Source of the DNA: Halobacteriales archaeon QS_8_69_26
GTDB lineage: Archaea; Halobacteriota; Halobacteria; Halobacteriales; SW-7-71-33
DNA length: 45,959 bases
Direction: 5' to 3'
Assembly: GCA_003023195.1 (NCBI GenBank)
Contig: PXRX01000030.1
Span: 1 to 45,959, forward strand
The first letter of the stretch is position 1. Every line of letters starts with the position of its first letter. The translations under genes and the position numbers were made by a program. The notes beneath the pieces were generated by a model. The model did not search any database, was not told where the DNA came from, and worked only from the letters and a program-made list of their open reading frames with translations. This document shows positions 16,541 through 23,287 of this stretch, in pieces.

Positions 16541-17592
16541 ATGGAACGGAAGAACTTCCTCTTCCTCTCCCTCGACGCGGCGCTGATCGGTGACCTGGCC
16601 TGGCAGGTGTCGAAGGAGGGCCACGACGTGAAGTACTACATCGAGGCGGAGTCGGACCGGGACTTCGGGGCCGGCATCGACCACGTTCGGAAGAACCCCG
16701 CGCCGTACATGATCAAGCCGCTCGGGAAGGTCCAGAACGTCAAGCGACTGCTCTACGTCGGTCGGGACGACGACGGGGGCGACGTCGTCGACGTCCTCCG
16801 GGCCTACGAGACGGCATGGGGCGACCGGATGAAGGGGTTCCAGCTACAACGCCGTGTCTCCGGCGTCGAGGTGGCGGTCTGTGGCTTCTTCGACGGGAAC
16901 CGGTTCGTCCGGTGAACGTCAACTTCGAGCACAAGAAGCTGTTCCCTGGGAACGTCGGCCCCCCGACCGGCGAGATGGGCACGTCGATGTTCTGGACCGG
17001 GCGGAACCGCCTCTTCGAGGAGACCCTCGGGAGGGTGGAGGGGTGGCTGGCCGAGGAGGGCTACGTCGGGAGCATCGACGTCAACTGCATCGTCAACGCC
17101 GAGGGGATCCACCCCCCGGAGTTAACGCCACGCTTCGGCTCCCCGACCATCGCGCTCCAGGAGGAAGCCATGGAGTCCCCCACCGGGGAGTTCTTCCACG
17201 ACCTCGCCCACGGGAAGGACCCGGACCTGCAGGTCCACCGGGGTTACCAGGTCGGGGTGCGGGTCGTCCTCCCGCCGTTCCCGTTCGACGACCCGGAGGT
17301 CTACGACGAGAACTCACGAGACGCTCCCGTCGTCTTCGAGACGGACGACCGCGAGGGGATCCACATCGAGGACGCCAGGTTAGTAGAGCGTCAGTGTCGC
17401 GCCGCCGGCGAGTCCGGGATGCCCCTGGTGGTGACCGGCAAGGGCGAGACGATGGCCGAGGCCCGCGCCCAGGCCTACGGACGGATCGACGACGTGACGA
17501 TCCCCAACACGTACTGCCGCGACGACATCGGCAGGCGGTGGATCGAGGGGGACGGCGACCGCCTCCGGACGTGGGGCTACCTGGGAGCGTAG
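16541..17592 (+). pseudogene. Decayed GARS-like ATP-grasp ligase gene
   Basis: The first frame, 16541-16915, encodes MERKNFLFLSLDAALIGDLA and ends at TGA after FFDGNRFVR. Homology continues in another frame with PVNVNFEHKKLFPGNVG, TGEMGTSMFW, INCIVN-like DVNCIVNAEG and ELTPRFGSPT up to 17592. These are motifs of a haloarchaeal paralogue of phosphoribosylglycinamide synthetase. Joining the halves requires a net shift of one base near 16912. The pre-ATP-grasp region before MIKPLG is only about 60 residues, far shorter than the family normally has, so an internal in-frame deletion of roughly 70-80 residues is also likely. The TGA overlaps a GTG (GTGA), so the second half could still be translated separately from 16912. 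The double lesion suggests decay. Confidence 0.75.
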
Positions 17593-17664
17593 GTCCCCCG
17601 ACGATCCGGGGATCGAGTCGCCCCCACCGGATCCTTTTACTCGCCCCCGCACCGACGATCCCCC

Positions 17665-18627
17665 GTGCGGGAGTTCGCCTTCGAGGTGTCGCTGTGTGCC
17701 CGCCTGGAGGCCGACCGGGAGGCGGTCGTGGCGCGACAGCTAGGTGGCGGCGTTCGCGCCAACCGCCGGGTCCTCGACACCGTCCTCGTCGAGCCAGGGC
17801 CGGAGTTCGGGGAGCGTGCGGCCATCACGGCCGGAACCATCCCCCCGGCGGCCATCGAGAGCGACGCCGGCCCGGGACGGTTCCGGCCGGTCGCGGAGGC
17901 CATCGACGCACCACCCGGGCGTGCCCGGCGGATAGCGGAGCGGGCCGCCGAGGCTGGCTTCTTCGAACTCGACCGCCGGAGCGGCCGCCTGTACGTCCGG
18001 CAGGTCGCCCGCTACCCGGACTGGTTCGAGGAGGTCGTCGGCGTCGAGAACAAGCCGGACCTGGGCGAACCCGGCGACCTGGCGACGCAGTTACGGAAGG
18101 ACGTCAGCCTGGGGCTGGTCGACAGGGCCGTCCTCGCGACGGAGAGCCACGTCACCGGTGCCCACCGCAACCGGATCCCCGACCCCGTCGGTATCTGGCG
18201 CTTCGACGGCGAGCAGGTGGAGGTCGTCCGGGAGCCGACCCCCCTCGACACCGGCGGTCCGGGGGTCGAAATCGTCGAGCGCCACCCCGGCCGGGCGGTG
18301 GTCCGGATCCCCACCGGCGAGGAGAAGGCCCGCGCCCGGCGACGCCTGGCGGAACGGGCCTACGGGAAGGGCTGGCGACCCGACGAAGTCCCCGCCTGCG
18401 CCCACGCGAGGAACGCCGAGCGCAACGGGGCCACCGGGATCACCGGCTGCGAGTGGAAGGGGCGGGTGGTCGACCCGGGCGAGGAGTGCGGCCCCGCCTG
18501 TCCGGGGTACGAACCGGCGTCCCCGCCCGAGGCCGACCCCGACGCCGACCGGGAACGCCGGACGCCCTGGGTGGCCGACCCCGAGGGCCGCAAGCGACGC
18601 CAGGCCGGGCTGGACCGGTTCGGGTGA
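17665..18627 (+). CDS. Haloarchaeal protein with nuclease-like E-x-K motif and Cys cluster (DUF5787-like)
   Basis: 320 residues from a GTG start. The N-terminus REFAFEVSLCARLEA and the central VVGVENKPDLGEPGDL followed by a helix, ATQLRKDVSLGLVDRAVL, look like the core of PD-(D/E)XK nucleases: Glu7 on a first helix, Glu128-Asn-Lys130 on a strand, then a helix. Four Cys (245, 262, 275, 279) in the C-terminal part could hold zinc or an iron-sulfur cluster, as in Cas4/AddB-type nucleases. The family, DUF5787 as I recall it, is restricted to haloarchaea and uncharacterised. The nuclease reading is an inference. It stands alone after the decayed ATP-grasp gene. Confidence 0.75.
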   Translation: MREFAFEVSLCARLEADREAVVARQLGGGVRANRRVLDTVLVEPGPEFGERAAITAGTIPPAAIESDAGPGRFRPVAEAIDAPPGRARRIAERAAEAGFFELDRRSGRLYVRQVARYPDWFEEVVGVENKPDLGEPGDLATQLRKDVSLGLVDRAVLATESHVTGAHRNRIPDPVGIWRFDGEQVEVVREPTPLDTGGPGVEIVERHPGRAVVRIPTGEEKARARRRLAERAYGKGWRPDEVPACAHARNAERNGATGITGCEWKGRVVDPGEECGPACPGYEPASPPEADPDADRERRTPWVADPEGRKRRQAGLDRFG

Positions 18628-18829
18628 ATCATCGGCCCCCCGACATCCGACTGTTCGGTGAGAGAGTACCCGTCCTCCCCGACGGGAGGGGTCCGATCCG
18701 TCCGGCTCGACAGGTCCGGTTCGATGGATCCGCCCCGTTTCCCCGAGCAGTCCGGTGCAAAGCGGCGTTCCTCGGGGTTCGAACACCGGACCGGAAACGT
18801 TCTTATGTCGTACTCCCGTAGCGTCTCGC

Positions 18830-19099
18830 ATGGCAGACGACGGGAAACCCAGTTCGGGCCAGATATTCGGCGTGCCGTACAACTTCGATCGACCGAGCTT
18901 CCGGCGGCTCCTGTCCTCGTACTGGCGGCCCGGCGAGGGGATGCTCGTCAACAAGCCCTTCGGCGTCGGCTACACCCTGAACCTCGCCAACTGGCGGTCC
19001 TGGGTCGTCATTCTCGTCGCGGCCGGCCTCCTCTGGCAGGAGAAGTCCGGCGGCCCCGGCGACGACGAGGAGGAAGTCGAGGTCATCGTCGACGACTGA
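18830..19099 (+). CDS. DUF5808-like small membrane-associated protein
   Basis: 89 residues. It contains GVPYNFDRPSFRRLLSSYW, then PGEGMLVNKPFGVGYTLNL, matching the pattern of a DUF5808 domain (short aromatic motif, W, PK/PF-G-GY-x-N). One hydrophobic segment, WVVILVAAGLLW, precedes an acidic tail. The role is unknown. A TTCTTATG box about 30 bases upstream may be its promoter. Confidence 0.7.
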   Translation: MADDGKPSSGQIFGVPYNFDRPSFRRLLSSYWRPGEGMLVNKPFGVGYTLNLANWRSWVVILVAAGLLWQEKSGGPGDDEEEVEVIVDD

Positions 19100-19180
19100 T
19101 CGCCCGTTTCGCGTTCGTCGGGGTCCACCACGCCCGACCCTTCGACAACATTCAATAGCGCCCCGCGAGACGCCCCACAC

Positions 19181-19609
19181 ATGAGCGAGGACTGCATCTT
19201 CTGTCAGATCGTCGACGGCGAGATACCGGCCCGGACCGTCTACGAGGACGAGTCGGTGACGGCCTTCCTGGATGCCAACCCGCTATCGGCGGGTCACACC
19301 CTGGTGATCCCCAGGGACCACCACGCGCGCCTGGCGGACCTCCCGGCGGACCTGGCGGCGGACCTTTTCGGGGCGATCCACCGACTGGGACCGGCCATCG
19401 AGTCGGCGGTGGACGCCGACGCGGCCAACGTCGGGTTCAACGACGGCGAGGCGGCCGGTCAGGAGGTCCCGCACGTCCACGGCCACATCGTGCCCCGGTT
19501 CGAGGGCGACGGCGGAGCCCCCATCCACGCCGTCGGGGGCGACCGGCCGGACCTGTCCGACGAGGAACTCGACGGCATCGCCGAGGACGTGGCGTCGAAC
19601 CTGGGTTGA
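19181..19609 (+). CDS. HIT-family hydrolase
   Basis: A 142-residue histidine-triad protein that hydrolyses nucleotide phosphoramidates or dinucleoside polyphosphates. The active site is VPHVHGHIVPR (HxHxH). The N-terminal MSEDCIFCQIVDGEIPA and LDANPLSAGHTLVIPRDHH are classic HINT/Fhit motifs. The length is normal. It is monocistronic, with its start 81 bases after the previous stop. Confidence 0.95.
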   Translation: MSEDCIFCQIVDGEIPARTVYEDESVTAFLDANPLSAGHTLVIPRDHHARLADLPADLAADLFGAIHRLGPAIESAVDADAANVGFNDGEAAGQEVPHVHGHIVPRFEGDGGAPIHAVGGDRPDLSDEELDGIAEDVASNLG

Positions 19610-19693
19610 TCCCCGCGGGTGCCGATCCGTCACGGGCCCGCACACCCGGACCGATCCCTGCGGACCCCCGACCCCTCCAGCCCGGTTCCCGAC

Positions 19694-19702
19694 CGTTTAT
19701 AT
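19694..19702 (+). promoter_or_regulatory. TATA box of the ParA-like gene
   Basis: CGTTTATATC is a strong TATA-like box 24-32 bases before the ATG at 19726, so the transcript is probably leaderless. Confidence 0.55.
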
Positions 19703-19725
19703 CGGAAGCGGCGCCACGGATCAAT

Positions 19726-20487
19726 ATGTCCAAGGAGGGAGATAACGGGGCCGTCGCGACGGCCGCACTCGTCGGCGCGGTGGGGGGTGCGGGAACGACG
19801 CGGCTTTCCGTCGAGACCGGTGCGATGCTGGCCCGGGACGGGCGGCGAGTCGCCGTGTTCGACGCCGCCTTCGACACCCAGGGGCTGGCCCGCTACGTGG
19901 ATGGACGGATCGACACCGACGCGACCGACCTCGTGACCGGCGAGGAGGTGACCCCGGCGGCGGCGATGCTGGAGTATCCCACCGCCGGCCCGGGGGAGTT
20001 GTTGCTCTGTCCGGCCCACGCGCCGTTCGCCGACGTGGCTGAGGCCAAGTCCACTGCGGCCGCCCGGCGACTGGAGACGACGGTCCGCGAGGCCGGCGTC
20101 GCCTTCGACACCGTCCTCGTCGACGCGCCCCCCGTCGCCTCCAACCCGTCGGTGGCGGCCGTCACGGCCGCCGACCGGGTGGCGGTGGTCGCCCCGGGGA
20201 CCGACCGTGGCGTCGACGGCGTCCAGACCCAGCGGGCACGCCTGGCCGACGTCGACGCGGGCGCGGATGTGGTCGTCGCCACCCGGACCGCCGATCCGCC
20301 CGGCGTCGCGGACGTGGCCGTCCCGGAGAGCGACGTGACCGGCGCTGCACGTGCACCGGTCGCGGACGATGGCGACGGTCCCTTCGCCGCCGCGGTGGCC
20401 GAGTTCGCGGAACGGCTGTTCGGGGTCGACCTGGACGTCGAATTCGAGGAACCGGGGCTGGTCGACCGGGCGCTCCCGGGCCGGTAG
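19726..20487 (+). CDS. ParA/MinD-like protein lacking P-loop lysines
   Basis: 253 residues with the overall layout of a deviant-Walker ParA/MinD ATPase: ALVGAVGGAGTTRLSVETG at the N-terminus, RRVAVFDAAFDTQGLARYVDG after strand 2, FDTVLVDAPPVASNP at Walker B, and AVVAPGTDRGVDGVQTQ. The canonical KGGxGKTT reads VGGAGTTR here: both the signature lysine and the P-loop lysine are missing. ATP hydrolysis in the usual way is therefore unlikely. It could bind nucleotide weakly or act as a scaffold. No ParB or CheW partner is adjacent. A strong TATA box precedes the ATG. Confidence 0.75.
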   Translation: MSKEGDNGAVATAALVGAVGGAGTTRLSVETGAMLARDGRRVAVFDAAFDTQGLARYVDGRIDTDATDLVTGEEVTPAAAMLEYPTAGPGELLLCPAHAPFADVAEAKSTAAARRLETTVREAGVAFDTVLVDAPPVASNPSVAAVTAADRVAVVAPGTDRGVDGVQTQRARLADVDAGADVVVATRTADPPGVADVAVPESDVTGAARAPVADDGDGPFAAAVAEFAERLFGVDLDVEFEEPGLVDRALPGR

Positions 20488-20525
20488 ACCGGTCCCTGGG
20501 GTGGCCAGGTGCCGGTTGGCCGCCC

Positions 20526-21293
20526 CTACCGCGCGAGCACCACCAGTCGGTCGTCCTCCAGCGACGGATCCCGCCCGTCGTACCCGCCGAGCATCCGCAC
20601 GTCCTCGAACCCAGCGTCCCGGCAGACCGACGCGATTTCGGGGGGCGAATAGGCACGAACTCTGAACGTTCCCGTCCCGAGGTGGCGCAGGTCCCCGCCC
20701 TCTCGCTCGAAGACCGTGTGTTCGACTTCGTACCGGGACGTGGGCACGTCGTAGGACCACCGGGCGACGGCGAGTCTGTCGTCCGTCTCGGTGACCGAAT
20801 CGCCCGGGAAGTCCCAGAGAATTCCGTCCCGGCACGGGACCTCCAGGACGAGGGCGCCACCGGGTCCCAACCGTGACCCGAACCCGGACAGCACCTCGGC
20901 GTTGGTCCCGTCGTCGTAGTAACCGAAGGAGTTCCAGAGGCACGCGACGAGGTCGTACTCGCCGTCGAAACCGCCGACCTCGCGGAGGTCGCCCTCGAAG
21001 AACTCGACCCGGTCGGCGACCCTCGCCTCTTCGGCCCGCTCCCGTGCCCGGTCGACGTACGCCCCGGAGATGTCGAACCCGGTCACTTCGTGCCCTCGCT
21101 CGGCGAACGCGACCGCGTGGCGTCCGATCCCGCAGGCGGCGTCCAGAACGGTCTCCGGTCGGTGGTCGAACTCGCGGTCCAGCGCCGCGAGGATACTCTC
21201 CACCTCCTCGTCGGCCGCCTCCCCCTTCGCCTCCATGGCGTTCCCCAGGAGTTCCGGCTGGTCGACGAAGTAGTCCTCCGTCCAGTGGCCCAT
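20526..21293 (-). CDS. Class I SAM-dependent methyltransferase
   Basis: 255 residues. Motif I is VLDAACGIGRHAVAFAERG, acidic loop VTGFDISGAYVDRARERA, and post-motif VACLWNSFGYYDDGTN. The N-terminal MGHWTEDYFVDQPELLGN and C-terminal lid with beta strands are typical of small-molecule methyltransferases of the Methyltransf_25 type. The substrate is unknown. The ATG at 21293 is favoured over a longer frame to 21359, whose extra 22 residues look noncoding. It is convergent with the ParA-like gene and divergent from the next small gene. Confidence 0.87.
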   Translation of the reverse strand: MGHWTEDYFVDQPELLGNAMEAKGEAADEEVESILAALDREFDHRPETVLDAACGIGRHAVAFAERGHEVTGFDISGAYVDRARERAEEARVADRVEFFEGDLREVGGFDGEYDLVACLWNSFGYYDDGTNAEVLSGFGSRLGPGGALVLEVPCRDGILWDFPGDSVTETDDRLAVARWSYDVPTSRYEVEHTVFEREGGDLRHLGTGTFRVRAYSPPEIASVCRDAGFEDVRMLGGYDGRDPSLEDDRLVVLAR

Positions 21294-21403
21294 GTTGGAT
21301 CCACCGGCACCGACCGTCCTAACGGTTCGGATCGAGCCCCGGTCGGGACCCTGCGCCACGTGCGGGCCGCCCGCTTATCCGCGTCCAGCCCGGATCACTG
21401 ACC

Positions 21404-21697
21404 GTGAGCGAAGACAACCGGGACACCGACGCGTCCGGTCCCGGCGATCCGGACCCCGGGAAAGCGGCGGTGAGACACGTCCTTCAGGAGGTCTTCCCCG
21501 ACCGACTGGAGGCGTCCGTGATCGGTTCGACGTCCCGTGACGGGACCGTCCTCGTCGGCGTCAAGGCCGCCCCGAGGGGCTACTTCTCGACGGCGAAGTA
21601 CGCTCTGGTGACCGTCGATGCGGCGGGACAGGTCGTGGACGCGGAGTCGACGACACGGGGGGATGTGGCCCGGGAACTCGGTGGAGCCGACGAGTAG
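21404..21697 (+). CDS. Conserved-looking 97-residue protein of unknown function
   Basis: The GTG start follows a GCTTATCC promoter-like box by about 30 bases. The first 20 residues are disordered and acidic; then a compact alpha/beta segment, AAVRHVLQEVFPDRLEASVIG, TVLVGVKAAPRGYFSTAKYAL and VTVDAAGQVVDAESTTRG. It has no recognised domain. Codon use matches its neighbours, so it is likely a real gene. Confidence 0.6.
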   Translation: MSEDNRDTDASGPGDPDPGKAAVRHVLQEVFPDRLEASVIGSTSRDGTVLVGVKAAPRGYFSTAKYALVTVDAAGQVVDAESTTRGDVARELGGADE

Positions 21698-21830
21698 CGG
21701 CTCGAGCCCGGGCCCTCGCCGGACCGTCGGGGGGATCCGGCGGGGCCCTCCGCGGTCCCGACGGAGCGTGCCACTCCGTCCCACGGGCGGGGAAGGACTT
21801 TTGTCCGTGCCACCGAGGATCCGACTGACG

Positions 21831-22481
21831 ATGGTGACCCCGAGGCTGTTCCCCGAGCGCATCGAGACCGAGCGCCTGGAACTGGAGTTGCTGACGACGG
21901 GGTCGGTCGACACGACGGAGTTCTACCGGATCTGTTCCGGTCAGGCCGACGAGGGGGACTTCTCGGAGGTCACCGAGCACCTCACCTGGAGCGCCCACGA
22001 TCACCCGAAGGAGACCCTGGAGTTCCTCCGGCGGGTCGAGGAGAAGGCAGGCGAGGACGAGGGGGCCACCTACGCCATCTACCCGAAGGAGGATGAGGAG
22101 CGCGCCGGCGAACTCGCGGGTGCGGCGGGCATTCGCGCCCACTGGGACCGCCGGACCGCGGGCTTCGGCGTGTGGCTCCGCCGCCCGTTCTGGGGCCGGG
22201 GCTACTCCGGTGAGCGCGCGGCCGCGTTCGTCGAGGTGGCCTTCGAGCACCTCGACCTCGAACTGGTCGCCGTGAGCCACGAGGTCGGCAACGATCAGTC
22301 CCGGCGGGCCATCGAGAAGTACGTCGAGGCCCACGGCGGCCACCGCGAGGGCCGCTTCCGCAACCGGATGGTCGGCCAGGACGGGGGCGACCCGGTCGAC
22401 GTGGTCCGGTACTCCATCAGCCGCGAGGAGTACGAGGCGGCCACCGCCGACCGCGACCCTGCCATCGTCGCGATGGAGTGA
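21831..22481 (+). CDS. GNAT acetyltransferase, RimJ/RimL type (copy 1)
   Basis: 216 residues. It opens RLFPERIETERLELELLTTG, the usual N-terminal strand-turn of RimJ/RimL-like enzymes. The acetyl-CoA site is GVWLRRPFWGRGYSGERAAAF (R/Q-x-x-G-x-G/A pattern, here RGYSGE). FEHLDLELVAVSHEVGNDQSRRAIEKYV closes the fold. It may acetylate a protein N-terminus or a small amine. The gene is followed 131 bases later by a paralogue with the same arrangement, so the pair arose by tandem duplication. A CTTTTGT promoter box lies about 33 bases upstream. Confidence 0.88.
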   Translation: MVTPRLFPERIETERLELELLTTGSVDTTEFYRICSGQADEGDFSEVTEHLTWSAHDHPKETLEFLRRVEEKAGEDEGATYAIYPKEDEERAGELAGAAGIRAHWDRRTAGFGVWLRRPFWGRGYSGERAAAFVEVAFEHLDLELVAVSHEVGNDQSRRAIEKYVEAHGGHREGRFRNRMVGQDGGDPVDVVRYSISREEYEAATADRDPAIVAME

Positions 22482-22507
22482 TCCGGGTCGCTGTCACCCT
22501 TCGACCC

Positions 22508-22620
22508 GTGACCGACCACGACCACTCCGATCCGAGCGACCGATGACCGGCACCGATCCCTCCGATCCGAGCGACCGATGACCGGTACCGATCCCTCCGA
22601 TCCGAGCGACCGATGACCGA
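22508..22620 (+). repeat. 35-base tandem array with start codons coupled by ATGA
   Basis: Start codons occur at 22508 (GTG), 22543, 22578 and 22613 (ATG), each exactly 35 bases apart. Bases 22526-22560 and 22561-22595 are near-identical 35-mers and 22596-22620 is a partial third. Because 35 is not a multiple of three, each start opens a 12-codon frame (VTDHDHSDPSDR, then MTGTDPSDPSDR twice) whose TGA overlaps the next start as ATGA. The fourth start is that of the GNAT gene. Confidence 0.85.
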
Positions 22621-23251
22621 CCACCAGTTCTTCCCGGGACGCGTCGAGACCCGTCGCCTCCGCCTGGAGCCACTCACCGCGGGATCCGTCCGCGAGTACT
22701 ACCGGGTCCGATCGGGGCAGGCCGGCGACGACGTGGACCTGACCACCCGATACGTCCCCTGGGACCCACACGAACACCCGAAGGAGACGCTGGCGTTCCT
22801 GGAACGGATCGACGAGCGACGGGAGTCGGGCGAGACGGCGGACGACCTCGTCAGGTCACGGGAGGGCGAGGACGGGGCGGGCGAGTTCGCGGGTGCGGTC
22901 GGCCTCACCCCTGACTGGGACTGCCACAGTGGCGAACTGGGTGCCTGGCTCTGCGGGCGGTTCTGGGACGGGGGCTACGCGGGCGAGGCCTGGCGCGTCC
23001 TGACTCGCCTGGCCTTCGAGCGCCTGGACCTCGAACTCGTCGTGGCACGCGCCCGGGCGGACAACGACCCCTCGAACCGCGCCCTGGAGAAGTTCGTCGA
23101 GGACCCGGGTGGCCGGCGCGAGGGTCCGATCCGGAACGGCTGGCGGTCGTCGGTCGACGACCGGCCCTACGACGAGGCCCGGTACTCGGTTCACCGGGCG
23201 GAGTGGCGGGCGGTCACCGAGGACCGATCTTACAGTAAGTTTACTGTATAA
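22613..23251 (+). CDS. GNAT acetyltransferase, RimJ/RimL type (copy 2)
   Basis: 212 residues, clearly a paralogue of the gene just upstream: FFPGRVETRRLRLEPLTAGS, EHPKETLAFLERIDE, and GAWLCGRFWDGGYAGEAWRV as the acetyl-CoA loop. The loop Arg of copy 1 is changed (RGYSG to GGYAG), so its substrate or activity may differ. The start is at the end of the 35-base repeat array, with an ATGA overlap to the last mini-frame. The final residues SYSKFTV and the stop codon come from copy 2 of the dispersed palindrome, which suggests the original C-terminus was overwritten. Confidence 0.82.
   Translation: MTDHQFFPGRVETRRLRLEPLTAGSVREYYRVRSGQAGDDVDLTTRYVPWDPHEHPKETLAFLERIDERRESGETADDLVRSREGEDGAGEFAGAVGLTPDWDCHSGELGAWLCGRFWDGGYAGEAWRVLTRLAFERLDLELVVARARADNDPSNRALEKFVEDPGGRREGPIRNGWRSSVDDRPYDEARYSVHRAEWRAVTEDRSYSKFTV
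23230..23249. repeat. Dispersed palindrome, copy 2
   Basis: TTACAGTAA-GT-TTACTGTAT, one mismatch at the outer base. It overlaps the last codons of the second GNAT gene and lies in a convergent gap before the carboxyltransferase gene, so it is not an ordinary promoter operator. Confidence 0.85.
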
Positions 23252-23287
23252 CGTCGGGAGGGAGACGCCTCGCCTCTCTGCCCCGGA

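Noticed and set aside
14638-16542. Open frame of 634 codons on the minus strand
   Set aside because: It overlaps aIF2gamma, PIN and Rpo7 in another frame and is Arg/Gly-rich; an out-of-frame shadow.
18674-18689. CCTCCC/GGGAGG hairpin as a terminator or attachment site
   Set aside because: It has a short stem in GC-rich DNA with no T-tract; such hairpins are expected by chance here.
22508-22620. Possible CRISPR array
   Set aside because: The 35-base units are directly adjacent with no unique spacers and no cas genes are nearby.
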